A stretch of DNA of 64,000 bases, taken from assembly GCF_041903755.1 (NCBI RefSeq), contig NZ_JBBWVE010000028.1, positions 1-64,000 on the forward strand, written 5' to 3'. Positions 18,943-26,499 of this stretch are shown here, piece after piece. Under the pieces are notes generated by a model. The model was given only the letters and a program-made list of their open reading frames with translations, ran no database searches and was not told the DNA's origin. Source of the stretch: Thiocapsa roseilacustris. Lineage in GTDB: Bacteria; Pseudomonadota; Gammaproteobacteria; Chromatiales; Chromatiaceae. Position 1 is the first letter of the stretch; the number at the start of each line of letters is the position of its first letter. Position numbers and translations under genes: made by a program.

Positions 18943-19063
18943 CATCACCTCCGAAGCCAAGGGCAGCCCATGGCCGCCGAGACGAAACCGATCGCGGGCA
19001 GGGCGATCGAGCAGGGCCTGCCCTTGGTTCACAACAATCGGGATTTCGATCACATTCCAAGCA

Positions 19064-19256
19064 TTAAACCGCGTCCAGATCGACATGCGTTATTTTCATG
19101 TTGTGCGGGCTCAAGGATTTTTCCGAACTTTTTGGAGACGCGGTTTAAAATTAAATATTTTTTAATACTCTAAACCGCGCCAGCTCCGACAGTCGTCGGA
19201 GCTGGCGCGGCCGATCCACTCCAACAAATGACGCATACCGCACCGGGCGCGGTTTA
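19064..19256. repeat. Composite TAAACCGCG fold-back repeat, copy A (complete)
   Basis: Module 1 runs from TTAAACCGCGTCC at 19064 to GAGACGCGGTTTAA at about 19149, with inverted ends. An AT-rich linker of about 20 bp follows. Module 2 runs from TAAACCGCGCC (19171) through a strong inner hairpin (CAGCTCCGAC against GTCGGAGCTG) to GGGCGCGGTTTA (19256). The same two-module order is seen at 59368-59557, and partial copies occur at 29511, 57661 and 58433. It contains no open frame. It lies between the cbbR stop and the DsbD-like gene start. Confidence 0.85.
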
Positions 19257-19278
19257 GGTCGGGTCTTCCCGGTGCCCA

Positions 19279-20232
19279 CTAGCGACCGGGGCTCGACACA
19301 CTCGACAGCGCCGCCCCGGCCCCGAGAAAGATCGGCGGGGCAATGAGCGCGGCCTCCGTCAAAACGAATTCCCGAAAGGCGTTGGCCGCCGGCGAGAGGC
19401 GCTTGCCCCGGCGATAGACCAGGTACCACTGCCGCTGATCCGGAAAACCCTCGACATCCAAGGTAACCAGCCGTCTGGTTTCGAGCTCCAACTCGATGGT
19501 GTGCATCGACACGACGCTGAGGCCCATCCCGGAGCGAACCGCCTGCTTCACGGCCTCGTTGCGGGTCATCTGCATCCCATGACGGATGGCCAGACCGCGC
19601 TCGCCGAAGAAACGCTCCATCGTCTGACGCGTCCCCGAGCCGGGCTCGCGCATCACGAAGATCTCCTCGGCCAGCCGCGCGAGACGAATCGCTCGCTCGC
19701 CCACAAGTGGATGGTCGGGCGGCGCAATCACCACCAGCGGATTCGCCATGAACGCCTCGGACTCGACCTCCATGTCTGTCGGAGGCACGCCCATCAGCAC
19801 CAGATCGACCGTGTTGTCGCAGAGCATGCGCACCAGCTGCTCGCGATTGGTGACGTCAAGCTGCAGTCCGATCCCCGGGTAGCGCTGCTGGAAGATCGCC
19901 AAGAGGCGCGGCGCGAAATAGTTGACCGTGCTCGCGACGGCAAGATGCAGCCGCCCGCGATTGACCCCCTTCAGGGACTCGAGCACCTCTTCCATCTCCT
20001 GCAGCGCACTGTTGATGTTCCGGCCATAATCGTAGACCTCTCGACCGGCCTCGGTCAGCACGATCCGATTGCCGAGCCGCTCGAACAGCGGCAACCCGGC
20101 CTCCTCTTCAAGCTGCCGCACCTGCATCGAGACCGCCGGCTGGCTCAGATGCAGCTCCTCCGCCGCGCGCGTGTAACTGAGATGGCGCGTGACCGCCTCG
20201 AAGACCTTGAGTTGTCGGAGTGAGACATGCAT
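19279..20232 (-). CDS. cbbR: LysR-type regulator CbbR
   Basis: CbbR activates Calvin-cycle operons in response to metabolites. The 317-residue protein has an N-terminal winged helix-turn-helix (LRQLKVFEAVTRHLSYTRAA, ELHLSQPAVSMQVRQLEEEA) and a LysR substrate-binding domain (NREQLVRMLCDNTVDLVLMG, PLVVIAPPDHPL). It is transcribed divergently from cbbL with a 386-bp gap, the classic cbbR-cbbL layout, and a perfect palindrome lies in that gap. The start at 20232 is the natural MHVSLRQLK start. Confidence in the CbbR name comes from context plus close resemblance to purple bacterial CbbR. Confidence 0.93.
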   Translation of the reverse strand: MHVSLRQLKVFEAVTRHLSYTRAAEELHLSQPAVSMQVRQLEEEAGLPLFERLGNRIVLTEAGREVYDYGRNINSALQEMEEVLESLKGVNRGRLHLAVASTVNYFAPRLLAIFQQRYPGIGLQLDVTNREQLVRMLCDNTVDLVLMGVPPTDMEVESEAFMANPLVVIAPPDHPLVGERAIRLARLAEEIFVMREPGSGTRQTMERFFGERGLAIRHGMQMTRNEAVKQAVRSGMGLSVVSMHTIELELETRRLVTLDVEGFPDQRQWYLVYRRGKRLSPAANAFREFVLTEAALIAPPIFLGAGAALSSVSSPGR

Positions 20233-20362
20233 GAGCGGTTGTCCTCATTTCTACTGAGCCACCTGCGTCTTGCCTTCTGCGACCGGCAGGCGGCTTACCT
20301 ATCATCCTCCACTGCCGATCGCATGCGGATCGGACCCGCTCGATGCTCCACAGATAACCGAG

Positions 20363-20443
20363 AGCTTAAAGCCTAAAGCTGATGGCTAATAGCAGGCGAC
20401 TGGCGACCGGCGACCGGCGACCGGCGACCGGCGACCGGCGACT
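20363..20443 (+). repeat. 7-bp tandem arrays upstream of cbbL
   Basis: Four heptamers AGCTTAA, AGCCTAA, AGCTGAT and GGCTAAT (20363-20390) are followed, after AGCA, by seven near-identical units: GGCGACT, five GGCGACC and GGCGACT (20395-20443). The second array ends 8 bp before the candidate CbbR operator. Confidence 0.85.
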
Positions 20444-20451
20444 GAACCATA

Positions 20452-20473
20452 GACATAAGTCTATACTTATGTC
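20452..20473. promoter_or_regulatory. Candidate CbbR operator (perfect palindrome)
   Basis: Arms GACATAAGT and ACTTATGTC are exact inverses around CTAT, in the AT-rich stretch between divergent cbbR and cbbL. LysR-type regulators bind interrupted dyads of this kind, often containing T-N11-A. A possible -10 element TATACT is at 20515-20520, which places the palindrome near -65. Binding is inferred. Confidence 0.6.
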
Positions 20474-20618
20474 GACTATAAGCAATATTAACTAGTATAT
20501 ATAGGGTTTTTGCCTATACTGCCGCCCCACGTTCCAAGCGCGAAGCGCGTCAAGCGGAACTGCGGACCAGGACCACTGGACCGGCGATTTCCTTCACCAT
20601 TTCTGAGGACAAGCGAAC

Positions 20619-22037
20619 ATGGCAAAGACCTACAGCGCGGGCGTCAAAGAGTATCGCGAAACATACTGGATGCCGGACTACACCCCGTCGGAGACCGACC
20701 TCCTCGCCTGTTTCAAGATCACCCCGCAAGCAGGCGTTCCGCGTGAAGAAGCCGCCGCCGCCGTCGCCGCCGAGTCGTCCACCGGCACCTGGACCACGGT
20801 CTGGACCGACCTTCTGACCGACATGGACCACTACAAGGGCCGCGCCTATGCCATCGAAGACGTCCCGGGCAACGACGACGCCTTCTACGCCTTCATCGCC
20901 TACCCGATCGACCTCTTCGAAGAAGGCTCGGTCGTCAACGTCTTCACCTCGCTGGTCGGCAACGTCTTCGGCTTCAAGGCCGTGCGTGCGCTGCGCCTGG
21001 AAGACGTGCGTTTCCCGATCGCCTATGTCATGACCTGCAACGGCCCGCCGCACGGCATCCAGGTCGAGCGCGACATCATGAACAAGTACGGTCGCCCGAT
21101 GCTCGGCTGCACCATCAAGCCGAAGCTGGGTCTGTCCGCCAAGAACTACGGCCGTGCCGTTTACGAGTGTCTGCGCGGCGGTCTGGACTTCACCAAGGAC
21201 GACGAGAACGTCAACTCGCAGCCCTTCATGCGCTGGCGTCAACGCTTCGATTTCGTCATGGACGCGATCGACAAGTCCGAGCGCGAGACCGGCGAGCGCA
21301 AGGGTCACTACCTGAACGTCACCGCGCCGACCCCGGACGAGATGTTCAAGCGTGCCGAGTACGCCAAGGAGATCGGCGCACCCATCATCATGCACGACTA
21401 CATCACCGGCGGCTTCTGCGCCAACACCGGCCTGGCCCAGTGGTGTCGCGACAACGGCGTGCTCCTGCACATCCACCGCGCCATGCATGCCGTGCTCGAC
21501 CGCAACCCGAACCACGGCATCCATTTCCGGGTTCTGACCAAGATCCTGCGTCTATCCGGCGGCGACCATCTGCACACCGGCACCGTCGTCGGCAAGCTCG
21601 AAGGCGACCGCGAGTCGACCCTCGGCTGGATCGACCTGCTGCGTGAGTCCTACATCAAGGAAGATCGCTCGCGCGGCATCTTCTTCGATCAGGACTGGGG
21701 CGCGATGCCCGGCGCCTTCGCGGTCGCCTCCGGCGGTATCCACATCTGGCACATGCCCGCCCTGGTGAACATCTTCGGCGACGACGCCGTCCTGCAGTTC
21801 GGCGGCGGCACCCTGGGTCACCCCTGGGGCAACGCAGCCGGCGCCGCGGCCAACCGTGTTGCGCTCGAAGCCTGTGTCGAGGCCCGCAACCAGGGTGTGC
21901 AGATCGAGAAGGAAGGCAAGGAGATCCTCACCAACGCCGCCAAGCACAGCCCCGAGCTCAAGATCGCCATGGAGACCTGGAAGGAGATCAAGTTCGAGTT
22001 CGATACCGTCGATAAGCTCGACGTGTCGCATAAGTGA
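20619..22037 (+). CDS. cbbL: RuBisCO large subunit, form IA
   Basis: CbbL carries the carboxylase/oxygenase active site that fixes CO2 on ribulose-1,5-bisphosphate. The 472-residue protein has the form I landmarks: EYRETYWMPDYTP at the start, TIKPKLGLS (loop with the first catalytic Lys), GLDFTKDDEN with the carbamylated Lys, HIHRAMHAV, the flexible loop 6 with GTVVGKLEG, and FGGGTLGHPWG near the C-terminus. The sequence style is proteobacterial form IA. A GAGGA ribosome site precedes the ATG. It is first in cbbLSQO; cbbS follows after 157 bp. Confidence 0.98.
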   Translation: MAKTYSAGVKEYRETYWMPDYTPSETDLLACFKITPQAGVPREEAAAAVAAESSTGTWTTVWTDLLTDMDHYKGRAYAIEDVPGNDDAFYAFIAYPIDLFEEGSVVNVFTSLVGNVFGFKAVRALRLEDVRFPIAYVMTCNGPPHGIQVERDIMNKYGRPMLGCTIKPKLGLSAKNYGRAVYECLRGGLDFTKDDENVNSQPFMRWRQRFDFVMDAIDKSERETGERKGHYLNVTAPTPDEMFKRAEYAKEIGAPIIMHDYITGGFCANTGLAQWCRDNGVLLHIHRAMHAVLDRNPNHGIHFRVLTKILRLSGGDHLHTGTVVGKLEGDRESTLGWIDLLRESYIKEDRSRGIFFDQDWGAMPGAFAVASGGIHIWHMPALVNIFGDDAVLQFGGGTLGHPWGNAAGAAANRVALEACVEARNQGVQIEKEGKEILTNAAKHSPELKIAMETWKEIKFEFDTVDKLDVSHK

Positions 22038-22064
22038 GCTGTCGGCGATCAGCTGTCGGCGATC
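22037..22064 (+). repeat. 14-bp direct repeat after cbbL
   Basis: AGCTGTCGGCGATC occurs twice head to tail (22037-22050 and 22051-22064), and a third partial GGCGATC follows. It can be read as paired heptamers of the same family as the other cbb gap arrays. Just downstream, 22078-22092 forms a small GC hairpin (CGGCGC/GCGCCG) followed by GCCTTTTG, a possible weak attenuator. Confidence 0.65.
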
Positions 22065-22194
22065 AAACACGGGCGATCGGCGCGAAGCGCCGGCCTTTTG
22101 CTGAGAGCTGACGGTTGAAAGCTCAACGCCAGCGACGCTGACGATCGACTTTCCAACCGATTTTCACCACGAAACCAGTTTCGGAGTCACACCC

Positions 22195-22551
22195 ATGAGC
22201 ACCATGCAGGACTATCAATCCAGCCTCGACGATCCGAGCAGCCGTAAGTTCGAGACCTTCTCCTATCTGCCCGAGATGGACCAGGCCCGCATTCGCAAGC
22301 AGGTCGAGTACATCGTCGCCAAGGGCTGGAACCCGGCCATCGAGCACAGCGAGCCAGAAAACGCATTCGACCACTATTGGTATATGTGGAAGCTGCCGAT
22401 GTTCGGCGAGACCGATGTGGACACCATCCTGGCCGAGGCGGAGGCCTGCCACAAGGCCCACCCGGACAACCATGTGCGTCTGGTCGGCTACGACAATTAC
22501 GCGCAGTCCAAGGGCGCCGAGATGGTCGTCTTCCGAGGCAAGCCGGTCTGA
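22195..22551 (+). CDS. cbbS: RuBisCO small subunit
   Basis: CbbS caps the L8 core of form I RuBisCO and tunes its catalysis. The 118-residue protein has the usual motifs: KFETFSYLPEMDQARIRKQVEY near the N-terminus, WNPAIEHSEPENAFDHYWYMWKLPMFG, and HPDNHVRLVGYDNYAQSKG. The length is typical of proteobacterial form IA small subunits. It lies 157 bp after cbbL and is followed by two hairpins before cbbQ. Confidence 0.98.
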   Translation: MSTMQDYQSSLDDPSSRKFETFSYLPEMDQARIRKQVEYIVAKGWNPAIEHSEPENAFDHYWYMWKLPMFGETDVDTILAEAEACHKAHPDNHVRLVGYDNYAQSKGAEMVVFRGKPV

Positions 22552-22553
22552 GG

Positions 22554-22646
22554 ATCGGTTTTCGCTTGAGCGAAAACCGATGGTTTAACAATCAGGGATT
22601 GATGGAAAAAGCCCCTGTCCTGACGTGCAGGGCGGTGGGCTTTTTT
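22554..22646 (+). terminator. Two hairpins between cbbS and cbbQ
   Basis: The first is a perfect 12-bp stem, ATCGGTTTTCGC (22554-22565) against GCGAAAACCGAT (22570-22581), with loop TTGA. The second pairs AAAAAGCCC (22606-22614) with GGGCTTTTTT (22637-22646) and ends in six T, a bidirectional rho-independent terminator shape. Partial termination here would give more cbbLS than cbbQO mRNA. Confidence 0.8.
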
Positions 22647-22677
22647 GTCATCGGCTTGTGAACGAGAGAGCAATGAG

Positions 22678-23484
22678 ATGAGCGAAATCGACCGCGACCA
22701 ATACCTGATCAAGGACGAGCCCTATTACCGCCCCGTGCAGAACGAGGTCGTCATGTACGAGGCGGCCTACGATGCACGCATGCCGGTGATGCTCAAGGGA
22801 CCGACCGGCTGCGGTAAATCGCGTTTCGTCGAATACATGGCCTGGAAGATCGGTGCACCCCTCATCACGGTCGCCTGCAACGAGGACATGACCGCCTCCG
22901 ACCTGGTCGGACGTTTCCTGCTCGACATCAACGGCACCAAATGGCAGGACGGCCCGCTCACGGTGGCCGCGCGCATCGGCGCCATCTGTTATCTGGACGA
23001 GGTCGTGGAGGCCCGCCAGGACACCACGGTCGTGATCCACCCCTTGACCGACCATCGCCGCCAGCTTCCGCTCGAGAAGAAGGGCGAGCTGGTGCATGCA
23101 CACCCTGATTTTCAGATCGTCATCTCCTATAACCCCGGCTACCAGAACCTGATGAAGGATCTGAAGCAGTCGACCAAACAACGTTTCGGCGCCCTGGACT
23201 TCGACTACCCGTCCGCCGACATCGAGACCGAGATCGTCGCCCACGAGGGTTATGTCGACAAGGAAACCGCCGAGAAGCTGGTCCAAGTCGCCCAGCGCAG
23301 CCGCAACCTCAAGGGTCACGGTCTCGACGAGGGCATGTCCACCCGCCTGCTGGTCTACGCCGCCCAACTCATCGGCAAGGGCATCGATCCCCAATCGGCC
23401 TGTCGGATGGCGCTGGTGCGGCCGCTGACGGATGATCCGGATATGCGCGATACGCTGGATGCTGCGGTGAATACGTATTTTTAG
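22678..23484 (+). CDS. cbbQ: RuBisCO activase AAA+ subunit CbbQ
   Basis: CbbQ is a MoxR-type AAA+ ATPase that works with CbbO to remove inhibitory sugar phosphates from RuBisCO. The 268-residue protein shows Walker A GPTGCGKSRFVEYMAWK, Walker B ICYLDEVVEA, and sensor and arginine motifs (QIVISYNPGYQN, KQRFGALDFDYP). The start at 22678 (MSEIDRDQYLIKDEPYY) matches family N-termini; upstream in-frame residues are not conserved-looking. Its stop codon is part of a heptamer array that leads into the S23 gene. Confidence 0.96.
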   Translation: MSEIDRDQYLIKDEPYYRPVQNEVVMYEAAYDARMPVMLKGPTGCGKSRFVEYMAWKIGAPLITVACNEDMTASDLVGRFLLDINGTKWQDGPLTVAARIGAICYLDEVVEARQDTTVVIHPLTDHRRQLPLEKKGELVHAHPDFQIVISYNPGYQNLMKDLKQSTKQRFGALDFDYPSADIETEIVAHEGYVDKETAEKLVQVAQRSRNLKGHGLDEGMSTRLLVYAAQLIGKGIDPQSACRMALVRPLTDDPDMRDTLDAAVNTYF

Positions 23485-23510
23485 CTATCGGCTATCAGCT
23501 GTCAGCTATT
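23483..23510 (+). repeat. Heptamer array left of the S23 gene
   Basis: Four perfect-phase heptamers AGCTATC, GGCTATC, AGCTGTC and AGCTATT start within the cbbQ stop codon. They face a longer array of the same family at the other end of the S23 gene. Confidence 0.85.
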
Positions 23511-23544
23511 GGAGCTCGGTTTCGGGTGGTTGGAAGTTTTACTC

Positions 23545-23904
23545 ATGCAGGATTTCCGCGATCTGTTGGTCTGGGTGAAGGCGCATGAAGCCACGCTGGC
23601 GGTCTATCGTTGCACGCGAACCTTCCCATCGGATGAGCGGTTCGGGCTCACATTTCAGATCAGACGGGCCGCCGTTTCGGTAGCTTCGAATATCGCGGAG
23701 GGTTCCGGAAGGCGAAGCGATGCAGATTTCGCTCGTTTTCTTTCGATGGCGTTTGGCTCCGCCTCGGAGGTGGAGTACCAAGCGCTTCTGGCAAAGGATC
23801 TTGGCTATCTAAGTGATCCCGAACATCAGGAAGTCCGGGACCGAATCTCGGAAGTCAAACGGATGCTCGCATCGTTAATCAAGCGGCTAACCACTCAAGG
23901 CTGA
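23545..23904 (+). CDS. Four-helix bundle protein (S23/IVP family)
   Basis: This 119-residue protein is of the S23 family, first noted as ORFs inside 23S rRNA intervening sequences and related to the Avd protein of diversity-generating retroelements. Visible hallmarks are DFRDLLVWVKAHEATLAVY, LTFQIRRAAVSVASNIAEGS and FLSMAFGSASEVEYQALLAKDLGYL. The fold is a four-helix bundle that forms pentamers in the family. Function here is unknown; no reverse transcriptase is nearby. It interrupts the normal cbbQ-cbbO adjacency and is bracketed by heptamer arrays, suggesting a cassette inserted into the operon. ATG 23545 matches the family start. Confidence 0.9.
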   Translation: MQDFRDLLVWVKAHEATLAVYRCTRTFPSDERFGLTFQIRRAAVSVASNIAEGSGRRSDADFARFLSMAFGSASEVEYQALLAKDLGYLSDPEHQEVRDRISEVKRMLASLIKRLTTQG

Positions 23905-23947
23905 GAGCTGATAGCTGACGGCTAAGAGCTGACCGCTGAAGGCTCAA
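23899..23947 (+). repeat. Heptamer array right of the S23 gene
   Basis: Seven in-phase heptamers run through the S23 stop codon to just before cbbO: GGCTGAG, AGCTGAT, AGCTGAC, GGCTAAG, AGCTGAC, CGCTGAA and GGCTCAA. The consensus is RGCTGAN, in the same orientation as the left array. Confidence 0.85.
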
Positions 23948-23953
23948 TCAATC

Positions 23954-26332
23954 ATGATCGACTTCTCCGAATACCTCTCCTGCCTCAAGGCCGACGCGGA
24001 TCACCCGCACACCCAGGCGCTGGAAGCGAGCTACCACGAAGCCGCGCGCGTCATGTCGCCGCGCGGCCTGGAGCATTACCTCACCGGCATCAAGGCGATG
24101 TGCGGCCTGAACAAGGGTGTCGACCTGGTCTTGACCTATGTGCAGGAGATGCCGCGGGTCGCCAAGGAGGTGGGCGAGGACATCATCCCGGAGGTTGTGA
24201 GCGCGCTGATGAAGCTGGCCTCGCACACCTCCGGGACGGTGGTGGCGCTGATCATGTCCAGCATGCCGCTGGCCGCGAGCCGGCTCGGGGATGCGGAGGT
24301 GCTGCGCGGGTATCTCAACCTGCTGCATCAGTTGTCGGGCAAGTCGCCGCGTGGCCTGCGCCCGATGATGGAGAACATGGACGAGCTGCTCTCCAAACTC
24401 ACGCTCGGCGGCCTGCGCCGCTGGGCGCTCTGGGGCGCTCAGGCCCATGCGCGCGATCTCGACGGTCAGATGGCCTATTTCGGTCTTCAGACGGAGTCCT
24501 CGCGCGCGGTGCTTCAGAAGGAACGGCGCGGGACCCTGCTCTTCGACAACCAACGCAAGCTCAACTTCTATCTGCGCGCGCTCTGGGCACGCTCATTCTT
24601 CATGCGCCCGACCTCGGGCGACTATGAGTCCCGCCAAGGTCTGCGCCCCTTCATCGAAGACTTCCAGATCCACCTGCCGGATGCCTTCGACAGCTTCCGC
24701 GGCATCTCCGGGATCGAGACCTACCGCGCCGCCGCCGCCCACTGCGCGGCACACATGGTCTACGGCACCAGCGCCATCAGCGCCGAACAACTCATGCCGG
24801 CGCAGATGAAACTGATCGAGATGTTCGAGGATGCGCGTGTCGAGGCGCTGGCGATCCGGGATTTTCCGGGGCTCAGAAAGCTCTGGCTGTCCTTCTTCAC
24901 GGCCCAAATCGGGCCGATGGACGACGCCGTCGATCTGCATCCGATGATGGACCTGATGCTGCGCCAAGCGCGCGCCTTGCTGGATCCGGACTATGTCGAC
25001 GGACTCCCGCTGATCGACGACACCGCCGTCGCCTTCCGCTCGGCGTTGGCCGAGCGCCCGCACGACAACCGCATCAGTTGGGACGCCGGCGTCACCTTCT
25101 ATAACCAGGCCATCAAGACCGTCGCCCTGCCCAACCTGCGCGTCCTGGAAAACTGGCCGATCCCCTATCGCGACGACAATCGCTATGTGTGGGATTGCGG
25201 CGAGAACCTCTTCCTGAGCCGCGGCCTCGACTATCTGCCCGCCTCGCAACAACAGGTGCGCAAGTACGTCTCGGCCATCGAGATGGCCAACGAGGTCGAT
25301 GTGGAGACCGCCGGCGACGACGCACAAGAGATCTGGGTCTGCGCCACCGAGTTCTTCCCCTACGAAGACGAGGGTATCTCCTTCAACGCGATGGAGGGCA
25401 AGGAGCCCGTCTCGGACCCCTACCACTATCAGGAGTGGGACTATCAGGTCCAACTCTTCCGCCCGGACTGGGCGACCGTCATCGAGCGTCGTCAGGGCCG
25501 CGGCGACCCGGCGCTGATGGACGAGATCCTCGTCAAGCACAAACCGGTCGCCAACCGCATCCGCCGTCTGATCGACGCACTCCAGCCGCAAGGCATCGTG
25601 CGCCGCCGCGGCTACGAGGAAGGCGAGGAGCTGGATCTGAACGCCGCCGTGCGCGCCATGATCGACGTGCGACGCGGCACCATGCCGGATCCGCGGATCA
25701 ACATCCGCATCACGCGTCAGATTCGGGATCTTGCCATCCTGGTGCTCATGGACCTCTCGGAGTCGACCAACGAGAAGGTCGGGGTCAAAAAGGACGACCC
25801 GGACTACGCAACGGCGCCGAGTATCCTGAGCCTGACCCGCGAGGCCAGCGGGCTGCTGGCCTGGGCGATCGACGGCATCGGCGACCGCTTCGCCGTCCAC
25901 GGCTTCGCCTCGGACGGCCGACACGATGTCCAGTACTTCCGGTTCAAGGACTTCGATCAAGCCTACGACGACAACGCCAAGTCACGCATGGCCGGCATGA
26001 AGGGCGGACTCTCGACCCGCATGGGCGCGGCACTGCGCCACGCCGGCTGGCACCTGACCCGCCAACCCGCCCAGAAGCGCCTCGTCCTGGTCATCACCGA
26101 CGGCGAACCGGCAGACATCGACGAGCGCGATCCGCAGTACCTACGCCACGACTCCAAGAAGGCGGTCGAGGAGCTGCGCGTGCAGGGCATCCACAGTTAC
26201 TGTCTGACGCTCGATCCGCAAGCCGACCGCTATGTCGCCCGGATCTTCGGCGAGAACCAGTATTCCATCGTCGATCATGTCGAGCGCCTTCCAGAGCGGT
26301 TGCCGGCGGTCTTTGCTGCGCTGACGGGCTGA
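23954..26332 (+). CDS. cbbO: RuBisCO activase adaptor CbbO
   Basis: CbbO is the von Willebrand factor A (vWA) adaptor that docks the CbbQ hexamer on RuBisCO. The 792-residue protein has a long helical N-terminal part (to about residue 550) and a C-terminal vWA domain with the MIDAS motif LMDLSESTNEKVG (D-x-S-x-S), plus VLVITDGEPADIDERD as the later MIDAS element. Length and domain order match CbbO. It starts 6 nt after the heptamer array, 49 nt after the S23 stop, and ends the cbb operon. Confidence 0.95.
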   Translation: MIDFSEYLSCLKADADHPHTQALEASYHEAARVMSPRGLEHYLTGIKAMCGLNKGVDLVLTYVQEMPRVAKEVGEDIIPEVVSALMKLASHTSGTVVALIMSSMPLAASRLGDAEVLRGYLNLLHQLSGKSPRGLRPMMENMDELLSKLTLGGLRRWALWGAQAHARDLDGQMAYFGLQTESSRAVLQKERRGTLLFDNQRKLNFYLRALWARSFFMRPTSGDYESRQGLRPFIEDFQIHLPDAFDSFRGISGIETYRAAAAHCAAHMVYGTSAISAEQLMPAQMKLIEMFEDARVEALAIRDFPGLRKLWLSFFTAQIGPMDDAVDLHPMMDLMLRQARALLDPDYVDGLPLIDDTAVAFRSALAERPHDNRISWDAGVTFYNQAIKTVALPNLRVLENWPIPYRDDNRYVWDCGENLFLSRGLDYLPASQQQVRKYVSAIEMANEVDVETAGDDAQEIWVCATEFFPYEDEGISFNAMEGKEPVSDPYHYQEWDYQVQLFRPDWATVIERRQGRGDPALMDEILVKHKPVANRIRRLIDALQPQGIVRRRGYEEGEELDLNAAVRAMIDVRRGTMPDPRINIRITRQIRDLAILVLMDLSESTNEKVGVKKDDPDYATAPSILSLTREASGLLAWAIDGIGDRFAVHGFASDGRHDVQYFRFKDFDQAYDDNAKSRMAGMKGGLSTRMGAALRHAGWHLTRQPAQKRLVLVITDGEPADIDERDPQYLRHDSKKAVEELRVQGIHSYCLTLDPQADRYVARIFGENQYSIVDHVERLPERLPAVFAALTG

Positions 26333-26365
26333 TCGATCCGATCGGCTATCTCGGGGGCGGGCCGC

Positions 26366-26445
26366 GCTCGTAACGCCGGCCATCGTGGCACCTGGCGAGA
26401 GCGCCACGGGGCATGCGTGACACCGCGGAGCGGATGTCACGAGCG
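26366..26445 (+). repeat. Dispersed ~80-bp repeat, copy 1
   Basis: The stretch from CGCTCGTAACGCCGGCCATC to GCGGATGTCACGAGCG reappears inverted at 63376-63460, close to 85 percent identical by eye. It contains two nested dyads: GGCATGCGTGACACCGCGG with its GTGACA-type partner, and CCTGGCGAGAGCGCCACGG. It sits between convergent cbbO and the racemase gene. Confidence 0.75.
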
Positions 26446-26499
26446 TCTGTCGGTTTCGGTGGCGGTCTTACGAGCGAGGCCCGGCGGCGCTTCGAGGCA

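Noticed and set aside
20395..20443. The GGCGACC array as a small CRISPR
   Set aside because: Units are 7 bp and contiguous with no spacers; no cas genes are in the window.
23545..23904. S23 gene as the Avd of a diversity-generating retroelement
   Set aside because: No reverse transcriptase, template repeat or variable repeat was seen nearby, and S23 genes often occur alone.
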